The notes: generated from the sequence alone by a model not told the origin. A stretch of DNA of 64,000 bases from an uncultured Cohaesibacter sp. (GCF_963676485.1 NZ_OY781114.1:4728501-4792500); one strand, 5' to 3'; shown: positions 1 to 9,034, counted from the first letter of the stretch. Numbers and translations: made by a program.

Positions 1-654
1 CGCGAGGTAACCATCGGCGAGGACGGGGCCCTGTCCACAATGAAGGAAGGCGCTATCTTTGTTGACAATACAACAGCCAGCGCCAAGGTGGCTCGCGAGC
101 TTTATGAAGTTGCCAAAGCGCAGGATGTCGGCTTTATTGATGCGCCCGTATCTGGCGGACAGGCAGGCGCCGAGAATGGTGTACTCACCGTCATGTGCGG
201 GGGTGATCAGGATATTTTCGAGAAGGCCAAGCCGGTTATCGAATCCTTTGCCAAAATGGTTGGCCTGATGGGGCCTTCCGGAGCGGGACAGCTCACCAAG
301 ATGGTCAACCAGATCTGCATTGCCGGGCTTGTGCAGGCTCTTTCCGAAGGAGTTCACTTCGCCAAGGAAGCCGGGCTTGATGTAGAAGCTGTGGTGGATG
401 TCATCTCGAAAGGCGCTGCAGGCTCATGGCAAATGGAAAACCGCGCCGCAACCATGGCCAAGAGCGAATTCGACTTCGGGTTCGCCGTCGACTGGATGCG
501 CAAGGATCTTGCCATTGTTCTGGACGAAGCCCGCACCAACGGCGCACATCTTCCGGTAACGGCTGCGGTTGATCAATTCTATGGTCAGGTGCAAAGCCTT
601 GGTGGCAGCCGCTGGGACACCTCTTCCCTCATCGCTCTTCTCGACCGCAAATAA
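1..654 (+). CDS. NAD(P)-dependent beta-hydroxyacid dehydrogenase, 3' part
   Basis: The reading frame is open from the left edge, so the N-terminal Rossmann part lies outside the window. What remains carries the family substrate-binding motif DAPVSGGQAGAENG and the catalytic-lysine helix with GQLTKMVNQ, both typical of 3-hydroxyisobutyrate dehydrogenase and tartronate-semialdehyde reductase relatives. These cytosolic enzymes oxidise or reduce short beta-hydroxyacids with NAD(P). The end matches the family's usual C-terminal helical domain, so the 3' end looks intact. The exact substrate cannot be read from this fragment. It is followed by two hairpins and meets the Lrp gene convergently. Confidence 0.85.
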   Translation, partial: REVTIGEDGALSTMKEGAIFVDNTTASAKVARELYEVAKAQDVGFIDAPVSGGQAGAENGVLTVMCGGDQDIFEKAKPVIESFAKMVGLMGPSGAGQLTKMVNQICIAGLVQALSEGVHFAKEAGLDVEAVVDVISKGAAGSWQMENRAATMAKSEFDFGFAVDWMRKDLAIVLDEARTNGAHLPVTAAVDQFYGQVQSLGGSRWDTSSLIALLDRK

Positions 655-670
655 ATGCAGAAAGCTTGAA

Positions 671-748
671 AGGCGGCATCATGCCGCCTGGCTGCATTTA
701 AATGACATAGAAAAGCCCGCGCTGCTCGAAAGGCGCAGGCTTTTCTAT
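671..748. terminator. Convergent terminator region with two hairpins
   Basis: Two inverted repeats lie between the converging dehydrogenase and Lrp genes. The first is AGGCGGCATCATGCCGCCT at 671-689. The second has arms ATAGAAAAGCC (707-717) and GGCTTTTCTAT (738-748), whose A/T-rich ends give a T-tract in both directions. The second is the better bidirectional intrinsic terminator. Confidence 0.7.
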
Positions 749-780
749 ATAACTAACCATACCGAAGAGAAGCGGCTCCT

Positions 781-1260
781 TTAGCGCGCTTCCTTATCGG
801 GCAAATAGTTGAGCGGCAGAGCGGTCGTGTATTTGATTTGCTCCATGGCAAATGTGGTCGAGATATCGCCCACTTCGATGCGCGCAATCAGCTTTTTATA
901 AAATGCGTCATAAGCATCAATATCGGGCACGACGACCCGCAGCAGATAATCCACCTGACCAGCCATGCGATAAAATTCAACAACTTCCGGAAAATCTCTG
1001 ATTACGTCCGCAAAGCGTTTCAGCCAATCGGAAGAATGCTCATTGGTGGTCACGGCAACAAAAGCGGTCACTCTCGTGTTGACCTTTTCAGGGTCCAGAA
1101 GAACGACCCGGCCGGTGATCACGCCTTCTTCTTCCATTTTCTGAATGCGGCGCCAACATGGCGTCGTGGACAGGCCCACCCGACGTCCGATTTCTGCGAC
1201 AGGCATAGTGGCGTCTTCCTGCAAGATTTGCAGAATGCGTCGATCCAAACGATCCAGCAT
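781..1260 (-). CDS. Lrp/AsnC family transcriptional regulator
   Basis: A protein of about 159 residues with an N-terminal winged helix-turn-helix (LDRRILQILQEDA, then EIGRRVGLSTTPCWRRI) and a C-terminal RAM/AsnC effector domain (EVVEFYRMAGQVDYLLRV). The family forms octamers that respond to amino acids and control amino-acid metabolism genes, usually including their own. An upstream in-frame ATG would add 32 residues, but the start at 1260 is preferred because the family begins with the LDRLDRR segment and GGAG lies just upstream. The target genes are unknown. Confidence 0.85.
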   Translation of the reverse strand: MLDRLDRRILQILQEDATMPVAEIGRRVGLSTTPCWRRIQKMEEEGVITGRVVLLDPEKVNTRVTAFVAVTTNEHSSDWLKRFADVIRDFPEVVEFYRMAGQVDYLLRVVVPDIDAYDAFYKKLIARIEVGDISTTFAMEQIKYTTALPLNYLPDKEAR

Positions 1261-1470
1261 GGCTTTCTCCGATCCATTAAGGGAGCGATATCTACCCGAC
1301 CTCAAGTCAGAGTCTATGGCGTAGAGAAAACACTCCTGGACAAAGATTTTCTCCAAATCGCCCCATTCATAAAATGATATCGAAAGAAAATTCTCAAATC
1401 AATGTCAATATGTGAGAAATGCCCCTCATCCTTTTGTAGAGCCACAGATTTGCAGAAAATTTTTCTGTTT

Positions 1471-2157
1471 CTACACATTCAATATCTTGCGGACTTCCTC
1501 TTTTAGAAAGGGCAGGATGTCTTTTTCAAACCACGGGTTTTTCTTGAGCCATGCGGTATTCCTCCATGAAGGATGCGGCAACGGCAGAATGCGGGGCGTT
1601 CCTGTTTCGCTCCAGACTGCCTTGGCCTGCTCTACTGTTTGGGTTAGCGTTCTGGCGCGCCTCTTGCCCAGATGATAGCGCTGCGCATATTGCCCGATCA
1701 CAAGGATCACCTCCAATTGAGGCATGGCGGAAAAAATCTCGTCGTGCCAGGTCTTTACGCATTCCTTGCGCGGTGGCAAATCTCCGCCCTTTGCATCATA
1801 GCCGGGAAAGCAGAAGCCCATTGGAACAATAGCGATCTTGCTTTGATCGTAAAAACAATCGCGATCAATCCCCATCCAGTCACGCAATCGATCTCCGGAA
1901 GGATCATTAAAAGGAATACCGGTCTTGTGCACCTTCATCCCTGGCGCCTGCCCGGCGATACAGATGCGCGCGGTTGACGACAGGCGAATGACAGGTCTTG
2001 GTTCATGGGGCAAAGCAGAGCCATCGGGCGCATCACGACACAAACGGCACCCCTTTATCGCGTCGGACAACTCAATGAGCTTCCTCGTTTGCTGCACGGC
2101 TCGCCTCCCAGACCCTTGGCGTTGTTCTAAGGAACATTTGTTTGTTCCAACTATCAA
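1471..2157 (-). CDS. Uracil-DNA glycosylase family protein
   Basis: The protein has the uracil-DNA glycosylase superfamily fold signatures: GQAPGMKVHKTGIPFNDPSG with the following helix GDRLRDWMG, and a late HPSWRN motif corresponding to the family's HPS/HPSP loop. A pair of cysteines (KGCRLCRDA) near the start may be part of an Fe-S site as in family 4/5 enzymes, but the full four-cysteine set is not evident. The likely role is base-excision repair or a related hydrolase activity. The first 20 or so residues are weakly supported, so the true start may lie downstream. Confidence 0.75.
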   Translation of the reverse strand: MIVGTNKCSLEQRQGSGRRAVQQTRKLIELSDAIKGCRLCRDAPDGSALPHEPRPVIRLSSTARICIAGQAPGMKVHKTGIPFNDPSGDRLRDWMGIDRDCFYDQSKIAIVPMGFCFPGYDAKGGDLPPRKECVKTWHDEIFSAMPQLEVILVIGQYAQRYHLGKRRARTLTQTVEQAKAVWSETGTPRILPLPHPSWRNTAWLKKNPWFEKDILPFLKEEVRKILNV

Positions 2158-2314
2158 CTATATTCAACATGCTTACTTTGTGCACCAATAACGTTCACCC
2201 ACATCTTTTCACCAATTCATTTTGCATTAACCAACTTCTTCAGGCGGATTTTAATACAAATGAGAAATGATGTTTTCTGGACTATTTTAATAAAAATGAA
2301 AAAGGGCGTCACGC

Positions 2315-3844
2315 ATGGCCGGTGTTTACAACACTGATCGGTCAAAGAAGAACTCCCAGCAGGCCAACAGTGCCCGTGCTGAGAAGAGGCGTGCCGTTTT
2401 GCGTACGGTCCACGATGTGCGCGAACAACTCAACAACAAGAACGGATATCGCCCCAGCTTTCGCCATGAGCTGATGCTGATGTATGCGGAGAATCGCATT
2501 TCTGCCGCATATGCGATGCCGGTGCTTTTCCTGATATCTGCAGCGATATCCACTCTCTGGACCACGCCGATCAACGCTCTGTTATGGGTCGTTGCCGCTG
2601 CTCTGGTTCATCTTTTTGGCACGCTTTATGTCAAAAATTTCAAGAAGCACTCCAATAGCGATATCAAGCTCGATGAATGGCAACGCCGGTTTCTCTTCAT
2701 GGAAGCTTTGGGCGGAATTGTCTGGGCTGCCATCCTTCTGCTGCCAACAACCAAGGATGTCGGGTATCTGGAGGAATATCAGTTTGCGGTGATGCTGGTT
2801 GTTATTGCTGTGACGACGATGCTCAGTTTTCCTGTTCCGTCTGCTGTGTGGGCCGGTTCCTTGCCGATTGCGCTGGTGATCAATCACTCGATCCTGATGC
2901 ACTCACAGAAAACGGATCCGACGCTTTCCTTGATGTCCATCGGGGCAATTGTATTCTTCATCCTGCTTTCCAAGCGGCTTTACAGCTCCACTCTGGCGAT
3001 GCTCAATTTCAGGCTCGAGAAAGATTTCCTCATTACCGAGCTGGAACAAGCCAAGGCAATCTCGGACGAGTCGCGCCGTCAGGCCGAAGAAGCAAACACG
3101 GCAAAAAGCCGTTTTCTGGCAACGATGAGTCATGAGCTGCGCACGCCGCTCAACGCCATTCTCGGCTTTTCTGAAATGATGAAAGGCGAGGTTTTCGGTC
3201 CACTTCCCAATGACAAATACCGCGAATATTCAAGCGATATTCACGCCTCTGGTTCACATCTTCTGAACCTGATCAACGAGATTCTTGATCTGTCTCGCAT
3301 CGAGGCCGGGCGCTATCGCCTGAATGAAGAAGCGGTGACATTGTCATATATTGCAGAAGACTGCGAAAATCTCCTGCGTATCCGCGCCAAGGCCAAAGAT
3401 ATCACCATAACGCTGGATGCAGACCAAACGCTCCCCAAGCTCTGGGCCGATGAACGCGCCGTTCGTCAGATCATTCTGAACCTGTTGACCAATGCCGTAA
3501 AATTTACCCCCAACGGTGGCAATATCACCCTGACGGTCAAGGGCCTTGAAGATGGTGGCCAGATGGTTTCCGTCAAGGATACAGGCATAGGCATTCCCGA
3601 GCATGAGATCGAAACCGTCTTGAGTGCCTTTGGTCAGGGCGCAGCGGCCATTCAAAGCGCAGAAGAAGGCTCGGGATTGGGGCTATCCATCGTTCAGGCG
3701 CTTGTCAGCATGCATGATGGCAAGTTTGATCTGCAATCCGAGCTGCGCAAGGGCACCACCGTTACGGCCAAATTCCCGCCGAGCCGCGTCATGGATGTGA
3801 TCCAGCCTTCCAAAAACCGCATTCGCCTTAAGCGAGCTGGATAA
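2315..3844 (+). CDS. Membrane-bound sensor histidine kinase
   Basis: A 509-residue histidine kinase. Residues about 63-230 hold several hydrophobic membrane segments without a large periplasmic loop. A short linker leads to the HisKA dimerisation domain with phospho-acceptor His273 in FLATMSHELRTPLNAILGF. The HATPase domain follows, with N-box NLLTNAVKF, G1 box DTGIGIP and G2 box GSGLGLSIV. AAAAAGGG lies a short distance before the ATG. No response regulator is adjacent, so it is an orphan kinase by position. The architecture resembles alphaproteobacterial DivJ/PdhS-type kinases, but a specific assignment is not justified. Confidence 0.88.
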   Translation: MAGVYNTDRSKKNSQQANSARAEKRRAVLRTVHDVREQLNNKNGYRPSFRHELMLMYAENRISAAYAMPVLFLISAAISTLWTTPINALLWVVAAALVHLFGTLYVKNFKKHSNSDIKLDEWQRRFLFMEALGGIVWAAILLLPTTKDVGYLEEYQFAVMLVVIAVTTMLSFPVPSAVWAGSLPIALVINHSILMHSQKTDPTLSLMSIGAIVFFILLSKRLYSSTLAMLNFRLEKDFLITELEQAKAISDESRRQAEEANTAKSRFLATMSHELRTPLNAILGFSEMMKGEVFGPLPNDKYREYSSDIHASGSHLLNLINEILDLSRIEAGRYRLNEEAVTLSYIAEDCENLLRIRAKAKDITITLDADQTLPKLWADERAVRQIILNLLTNAVKFTPNGGNITLTVKGLEDGGQMVSVKDTGIGIPEHEIETVLSAFGQGAAAIQSAEEGSGLGLSIVQALVSMHDGKFDLQSELRKGTTVTAKFPPSRVMDVIQPSKNRIRLKRAG

Positions 3845-3859
3845 TCGCCCCTCACCCAG

Positions 3860-4714
3860 CTACGCGCTCGCAAGGATCGATACCCCAAGCAGGATCGTGC
3901 AGGACCAAATCAAGCGATCTTTCAGGTTCCCCTCGCCCAGAACCAGACTTCCCAATAAGACCGATAAGACAACGCTAACCTCCCTTATTGGCGCGATGTA
4001 AATGACGGGCGTGAATGTCATCGCGACAAGCGCGAGGATATAGGCCATGGGGTTGAAAATAGCGATGACGAACAGGCCGACTTTGTGGTCCTGCCAGATC
4101 TTTTTCACTTCTCGCGAGCGCTTTGCTGCGACGGGTGCCAGAAGAATGGACCGCCCGAGACTTGAGCAATAGTCTAGCAGCAGCGGCGGCAATGCGAGCA
4201 CGGAAACGGCATAGGCATCCCAGACCGTATAGCTGCCGATCAAGACGCCTGCTCCGACACCAAAAAGCAAAGACGTCGCTTGCGCCATAGATTTGATCTT
4301 CAGCCCGCCAGCCAACATCAACACACCGAAGATGATGACCAGCGCGCCCAATGCTCCCTGTATGGTTGCCTGCTCGCCGAGAATGACAACAGCAAAGATC
4401 GTTGACAGCATGGGGCCTGTGGCGCGGGCCGTGGGATAGACGACAGAGAGATCTCCCGTTCGATATCCTTTTTGCAGCAAAAGAAAATAGCCGAGATGCA
4501 AAATGCAGCTGCCGATAATGAAACTGCTATTGAGTGCATTGAAGGCTGGCATTTGCAGAAAGAAATAGACCGCCAACGGGCTATAGATAACCACCGTTAC
4601 TGCAGAGAAAGTCCAAACCAGTTCCGGTCCGGCATTGATGCGTTTAACGAAGAAATTCCAGGTGGCATGGCAAAATGCCGCGGCCAGAACAAGCATGAAA
4701 CCAAAAAGAGACAT
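3860..4714 (-). CDS. EamA-family (drug/metabolite) transporter
   Basis: A 284-residue integral membrane protein with about ten hydrophobic helices arranged as two EamA repeats, the architecture of drug/metabolite transporter exporters. The second repeat contains APIREVSVVLSVLLGSLVLGE, typical of the family. It converges on the histidine kinase gene with 15 bp between them. Its leader carries a ykkC-type riboswitch followed by a terminator, so expression is probably controlled by a small ligand. If that ligand is guanidine, this would be a guanidine exporter outside the usual SMR family; this is inference. Confidence 0.82.
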   Translation of the reverse strand: MSLFGFMLVLAAAFCHATWNFFVKRINAGPELVWTFSAVTVVIYSPLAVYFFLQMPAFNALNSSFIIGSCILHLGYFLLLQKGYRTGDLSVVYPTARATGPMLSTIFAVVILGEQATIQGALGALVIIFGVLMLAGGLKIKSMAQATSLLFGVGAGVLIGSYTVWDAYAVSVLALPPLLLDYCSSLGRSILLAPVAAKRSREVKKIWQDHKVGLFVIAIFNPMAYILALVAMTFTPVIYIAPIREVSVVLSVLLGSLVLGEGNLKDRLIWSCTILLGVSILASA

Positions 4715-4734
4715 GAGAAAAACCTTTTAAGACT

Positions 4735-4760
4735 AAAACGGGCGCACGCCAAGCGTGCCC
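4735..4760 (-). terminator. Riboswitch expression-platform terminator
   Basis: Read on the minus strand, GGGCACGCTTGGCGTGCGCCC folds into a short stem followed by a U-rich tract (GTTTTAGTCTT). It lies between the ykkC-like aptamer and the start codon of the EamA transporter gene, the position expected of a transcription-termination expression platform. Confidence 0.65.
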
Positions 4761-4764
4761 TTTC

Positions 4765-4880
4765 CATCCCCCCTAGCCTTTTGATCTTTCAGGTGTCTGC
4801 CCACTTGGGCTCATAGCAGCGCTCGGACCAGACCTGCCAAAGGCAGCGGAACCCTAGCTGAACATGGATAGGCTAAAAAG
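4765..4880 (-). promoter_or_regulatory. ykkC-type riboswitch (guanidine-I class or relative)
   Basis: On the minus strand the leader contains the ykkC consensus blocks in order: CTAGGGTTCCG (4847-4857), GGTCTGGTCCGAG (around 4822-4834), a GCCC/GGGC hairpin, and CAAAAGG (4777-4783) followed by a G-run. A P1-like pairing TAGCC/GGCTA (4871-4875 with 4774-4778) closes it. The downstream terminator supports a real switch. Class I binds guanidine, while subtypes bind ppGpp or PRPP. The 3' conserved block differs from the usual CCCGGGAGA, and a hairpin lies just upstream, so the ligand is not certain. Confidence 0.65.
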
Positions 4881-4898
4881 GAGGCTAGCAGTCCCTCC
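4875..4898 (-). terminator. Terminator downstream of cobT
   Basis: On the minus strand GGAGG and CCTCC flank a 9-nt loop and are followed by TTTTT. It lies after cobT and immediately before the ykkC-like element. A weaker T-poor hairpin (CAAAGCCG/CGGCTTTG) sits at 4952-4976. The hairpin could instead be an upstream helix of the riboswitch. Confidence 0.45.
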
Positions 4899-5008
4899 CG
4901 TTTTTGTAAATCTGGCGACGTGGCTTTTGACGTACCTGTGGCTAGACACAACAAAGCCGGCACGCGGTCGGCTTTGGATTGGTTTGATAATAACCCTGCG
5001 GTTTATGC

Positions 5009-6022
5009 TTAAAGGCCGATATCAGCGAAGGTTGCCATGCCGTTATGAGCCTGACAGGCTGCCTTGACGACGCCTGCTGCCATCGCAGCGCCGGTGCCCT
5101 CACCAAGACGCATACCCAGATCAAGCAAAGCTGTTTTGCCCATGGCATCCAGAGCGCGGCGATGAGCGCCTTCTGCGGAGCAATGGGAGAAGATGCAGTG
5201 GTCCAGAGTGCGTGGGTCCAGCTTGTACAGCACGGCCACAGCCGCGGTGGTGTTGAACCCATCAACAATCACGGGAACATTGTTGATACGCGCAGCCAGA
5301 ACGGCACCAGCCATTGCCGCAAACTCGCGACCGCCAAGTCGGGCGAGCACTTCAAGTGGCTTGTCGAGGTGATCTTTATGTGTTTCCAGCGCCTTGTTGA
5401 CCAGATCAACCTTCAGCTGAATGCCTTTGTCATCCACGCCCGACCCACGGCCACACCAATCTTCAGCAGAAGCACCAAACAGAGCTGTAAACAGAGCCGC
5501 CGAAATGGTCGTGTTGCCGATTCCCATTTCACCAAGGCACAACAGGTCTGTGCCACCGGCAATCGCTTCCATGCCATAAGCCATGGTCGCAACGCAGTCT
5601 TTCTCGGACATGGCAGGCTCAACAGTGATATCGCCGGTTGGATGTTCGATTGCCAGATCAAATACCTTGAGACCAAGATCATAGGCCGTGCAAAGCTGGT
5701 TGATCGCTGCACCGCCTTGGCTGAAGTTATCAACCATCAGCTGGTTCAGTTCATTTGGAAAGGCAGAGACGCCGTGCTTCGCAATGCCATGCTGGCAAGC
5801 AAACACACCAACGAGCGGGCGCAGAATCTGGGGCTTTTCACGGTTCTGCCAGATAGCAACCCATTCGGCCAATTCTTCAAGTTTGCCAAGAGATCCTGCA
5901 GGCTTTGTCAAAGACGCTTCTCTTTCGCGAACCTTGGCACGCAGCTCTTCATCTGGTTCAGGCATCTTGTCCAATAATGCCAAGATGTCATCAAAAGGGA
6001 GAGCGGAGGAAGTAGGAATCAT
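5009..6022 (-). CDS. cobT: Nicotinate-nucleotide--dimethylbenzimidazole phosphoribosyltransferase
   Basis: A 337-residue enzyme of the usual CobT length. It makes alpha-ribazole-5'-phosphate from dimethylbenzimidazole and nicotinate mononucleotide in lower-ligand assembly of cobalamin. Family signatures visible are TKPAGSLGKLEELA near residue 40, GEMGIGNTTISAAL in the middle, and the C-terminal GMRLGEGTGAAMA with the catalytic glutamate. It is transcribed divergently from cobS (cobV), the next enzyme in nucleotide-loop assembly, with about 258 bp between them. No cobalamin riboswitch was recognised in that gap. Confidence 0.95.
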   Translation of the reverse strand: MIPTSSALPFDDILALLDKMPEPDEELRAKVREREASLTKPAGSLGKLEELAEWVAIWQNREKPQILRPLVGVFACQHGIAKHGVSAFPNELNQLMVDNFSQGGAAINQLCTAYDLGLKVFDLAIEHPTGDITVEPAMSEKDCVATMAYGMEAIAGGTDLLCLGEMGIGNTTISAALFTALFGASAEDWCGRGSGVDDKGIQLKVDLVNKALETHKDHLDKPLEVLARLGGREFAAMAGAVLAARINNVPVIVDGFNTTAAVAVLYKLDPRTLDHCIFSHCSAEGAHRRALDAMGKTALLDLGMRLGEGTGAAMAAGVVKAACQAHNGMATFADIGL

Positions 6023-6280
6023 TTTATTCTACCTTTTAGATTGTTTGAACACCGGTCGCGATGGTGAAGCGCGACGGGCAAATAGCTGTGCATCCGAAGC
6101 CCGAGCCTTTTAAGGCCCACAAGTCACAGTCTTATCTTGTGTTTAGCATAGTTGCGTGAAAAGCTCTTGCCTCTGCTTGCCGAATTTGCTCATTTCGGAT
6201 CATTGTTGCCACGAGATATACTGAGCAGTCTTTCACTGAGCAATACGCAATTGTCACGAACGATCCTAAGGGAGGATCAA

Positions 6281-7144
6281 ATGCCAGAAATGTCCACGCC
6301 AAATGGAAAACCGTCTGCTCTCAAGAGCATTACCCGATATCTACAGGGGTGGTGGCAGGACATTCTGGATTGTTTTGCCTTTTTTACCCGCTTGCCGGTT
6401 CCCTCTTTTATGGGAAAAGCAAGCGAAGGGCTACCCAAGATGCACCGAACGGCGCGGGCGATGCCGCTCATTGGCCTTTTTTTGGCAATCTTCGCGCTGA
6501 TACCGGCCACGATTTTTGACGCCTTGGCGTGGACAGCGCCTCTGCCTTCCTTTCTACTCGCCTGCATGACCATTCTGACCATGTCCATCGTCACCGGCGG
6601 ATTGCATGAAGACGGACTGGCCGATGTTGCGGATGGCTTCTGGGGCGGCCATACCATTGTGCGTAAGCTGGAAATCATGAAGGACAGCCGGCTGGGCAGC
6701 TATGGTGCGACCGCCCTGTGCATGTCGCTTCTGATGCGCATTAGCATCGTCTATTATCTGTTCGAGAATTATGGTGTCACCCGTGGTGGCCTTGCCTATC
6801 TTGCTGCGGGCGTTGTTTCCCGCGTGCCACTGATGCATGTTTGGCACACGCTGCCGGCTGCACGCATCACTGGGCTTTCCGCCGGTCTTGGCGCTCCTTC
6901 AACGCGCTCCTATGCCATATCAATTGCCATGGGCGCATTGGCCACGGCTCTTTTGATTGTACCCAATTTCGGCTTGGCTTCAGGTATCTCTGCCTTTGTC
7001 ATGATCGTTCTGGCGAGCTTGCTCATGGTCAAGCTTGCAAATCACCATATCAAGGGTCAGACAGGGGATGTGTTGGGCGCTTCGCAACAAGTGGGTGAGA
7101 TTTTCTTCGGCATCGGTCTCCTTCTTTTTGCATCCATCGGATAA
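6281..7144 (+). CDS. cobS: Adenosylcobinamide-GDP ribazoletransferase
   Basis: An integral membrane enzyme (called CobS or CobV) that joins adenosylcobinamide-GDP to alpha-ribazole, the last step of cobalamin synthesis. The diagnostic motif GGLHEDGLADVADGFWGG is present, along with multiple hydrophobic segments and the late SQQVGE segment. The start at 6281 is chosen because GGGAGG precedes it at ideal spacing; a longer frame from 6152 has no family-like sequence. It encodes 287 residues. Its divergent partner is cobT. Confidence 0.93.
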   Translation: MPEMSTPNGKPSALKSITRYLQGWWQDILDCFAFFTRLPVPSFMGKASEGLPKMHRTARAMPLIGLFLAIFALIPATIFDALAWTAPLPSFLLACMTILTMSIVTGGLHEDGLADVADGFWGGHTIVRKLEIMKDSRLGSYGATALCMSLLMRISIVYYLFENYGVTRGGLAYLAAGVVSRVPLMHVWHTLPAARITGLSAGLGAPSTRSYAISIAMGALATALLIVPNFGLASGISAFVMIVLASLLMVKLANHHIKGQTGDVLGASQQVGEIFFGIGLLLFASIG

Positions 7145-7238
7145 GTGAGCCACTGCCTGCTTTTGCTCTTCCCCATGGATTTGACATGATCCAATCCCTA
7201 TATGGCAGGGAAGAGAACGCTATCCGGGGAGATATTTC

Positions 7239-7925
7239 ATGTTTTATGCGCTGATGGGTATTGTCGTTTCGGCCGTTGCCATCCTGATGTATAACCATCA
7301 GTCGGGCGAGCTTTTCGGCTATCCGATCGAGGCGATTGGCAGCGTGACCCTGCTTTCAACGATGCTGCTGTTTCTGGTATCCAGGCGCGGCTCCCGACGC
7401 TCGGCATCCCCGTTAAAATCCCTCAAATATTTATTCATGTGGGGCGCACTCGGTATCTTGCTGGTGCTTGGCTATAGTTTCAAGGACGATGCCCGCATGC
7501 TGGTCAGCCGAGTAACAGGGGAGCTTGTCCCAGGCTCTGCGATGGTTTCCAGCGATGGCAGCGTTTCCTTCCGTCGCTCCTCAGGTGGTCATTTTCAGGT
7601 CAATGCCGACATCAATGGCGTGTCGCTATCAATGCTCGTAGACAGCGGCGCGAGCGCTGTTGTGTTGACGAAAAGTGACGCCGAAGCGATTGGCGTCGAT
7701 ACCGCCAGCCTCAATTACATTGCGCCCGTCAGCACGGCGAACGGTCGCGCTTTCACGGCCCCTATTGTTCTGGATAGCATTTCTGTGGGAGGCCTTCAGG
7801 CAAACAATGTCCGCGCCATGGTAGCGCAGGATGGAGCTTTGCAAGAAGGCTTGCTCGGCATGAGCTATCTGGACCGCCTTGGCAGCTGGTCCGTCAGTGG
7901 TGATCGCCTCACAATGTCCCGATGA
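7239..7925 (+). CDS. TIGR02281-type clan AA aspartic protease, membrane-anchored
   Basis: Two or three N-terminal hydrophobic segments (residues about 1-90) are followed by a soluble retropepsin-like domain with the active-site motif LVDSGASAVVLTKSDAEAIG and the later GLLGMSYLDRLG. This matches the small single-domain aspartyl protease family common in alphaproteobacteria, which probably acts as a dimer outside the cytoplasm. Its substrate is unknown. It lies alone between cobS and dusA and converges on dusA with about 23 bp between stops. Confidence 0.85.
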   Translation: MFYALMGIVVSAVAILMYNHQSGELFGYPIEAIGSVTLLSTMLLFLVSRRGSRRSASPLKSLKYLFMWGALGILLVLGYSFKDDARMLVSRVTGELVPGSAMVSSDGSVSFRRSSGGHFQVNADINGVSLSMLVDSGASAVVLTKSDAEAIGVDTASLNYIAPVSTANGRAFTAPIVLDSISVGGLQANNVRAMVAQDGALQEGLLGMSYLDRLGSWSVSGDRLTMSR

Positions 7926-7948
7926 TGACAGTCATCTCGTTTCTCCAC

Positions 7949-8905
7949 TCAATGCAGGGCCTTGAGTGCCTCACGCACAAGCTCTGATGTTGCGCCGGAC
8001 TTGACCGATTCCACGGTCAAAATCTGGCGCCAGCGTTTGGCGCCGGGGCGGCTTTGGAAAAGGCCGATCATGTGCCGAGTGACCTGACTGGCGCGCCCAC
8101 CCCGCGCGATATGCGCATCAATATAGGGGATCATGCCTTCAGCTGCTGCGAATGGGTCGACGGGCTCCCCTTCCCCGAACAGATCACAATCCACCCGCGC
8201 CAACAACGCCGGGCTTTGATAGGCCGCGCGGCCAAGCATCACACCGTCAACATTCATCAAATGCGTCGCACAATCTTCGAGCGTCTTGACGCCACCGTTG
8301 ATCGCAATATGCACATCCGGCAGCCGTTGTTTGAGGCGATAGACGCGATCATAGTTCAGCGGAGGGATGTCTCTGTTCTCTTTAGGGCTAAGCCCCTGCA
8401 ACCAGGCTTTGCGTGCATGCACAGTCAATCCATCGCAACCTGCGGCAAGCACCTTGTCAACCAATATGTCGAGCGCTTCCTCTTCATTCTGGTCGTCAAT
8501 CCCGATGCGGCATTTTACCGTGATGGGAACATCGGTGGCCTTCTTCATGGCTTCAACGCAGCGGGCAACAAGATCCGGCTCGGCCATCAGGCAGGCACCG
8601 AACATGCCAGACTGCACACGATCAGACGGGCATCCCACATTGAGGTTGATTTCATCATATCCAAAGTCAGCGCAAATGCGCGTCGCTTCAGCCAATTGCT
8701 CAGGGTCCGAGCCCCCAAGCTGCTGCGCCACAGGATGCTCAGCCTCATCAAATCCGATCAAATGTGCTCTGTCCCCATGAATGACAGCGGGCGCCGTCAC
8801 CATTTCGGTATATAACAAAGCCTTCTTGGAAAGCAGTCGATGGAAATAACGGCAATGACGATCCGTCCACTCCATCATGGGCGCAACCGAAAACACCTTA
8901 GTCAT
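7949..8905 (-). CDS. dusA: tRNA-dihydrouridine synthase A
   Basis: FMN-dependent reductase that makes dihydrouridine in the tRNA D-loop. Signatures: FSVAPMMEWTDRHCRYF at the N terminus, NLNVGCPSDRVQSG with the catalytic cysteine, and INGGVKTLED. An ATG at 8935 would add ten residues; neither start has a well-placed ribosome binding site, and 8905 matches the family's usual N terminus. The 5' end of dusA is a known integration site for phages with dusA-associated integrases, and a decayed integrase starts 130 bp away on the opposite strand. Confidence 0.93.
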   Translation of the reverse strand: MTKVFSVAPMMEWTDRHCRYFHRLLSKKALLYTEMVTAPAVIHGDRAHLIGFDEAEHPVAQQLGGSDPEQLAEATRICADFGYDEINLNVGCPSDRVQSGMFGACLMAEPDLVARCVEAMKKATDVPITVKCRIGIDDQNEEEALDILVDKVLAAGCDGLTVHARKAWLQGLSPKENRDIPPLNYDRVYRLKQRLPDVHIAINGGVKTLEDCATHLMNVDGVMLGRAAYQSPALLARVDCDLFGEGEPVDPFAAAEGMIPYIDAHIARGGRASQVTRHMIGLFQSRPGAKRWRQILTVESVKSGATSELVREALKALH

Positions 8906-8953
8906 TGATTTATATTGTTCTTCTAAATTCTTCAATGACTTACGATGCCTTTC

Positions 8954-9032
8954 ATGTTGTACTATTCACCGCCATTCCGGCCCATTATTGACTATTTATT
9001 CCCATGTTGTACCAAACGGGGGAATGTTGTAC
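8954..9032. repeat. Three ATGTTGTAC repeats upstream of the integrase
   Basis: The 9-mer ATGTTGTAC occurs at 8954-8962, 9004-9012 and 9024-9032, all in the same orientation, between dusA and the integrase start. Such repeats beside an integrase are consistent with arm-type integrase sites or a regulator operator. Confidence 0.6.
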
Positions 9033-9034
9033 CG

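Noticed and set aside
5045-5977. 310-codon plus-strand frame opposite cobT
   Set aside because: Shadow of the clearly homologous cobT; no family resemblance or ribosome binding site.
6023-6280. Possible cobalamin riboswitch in the cobT-cobS gap
   Set aside because: No B12-box or core motif could be found on either strand.
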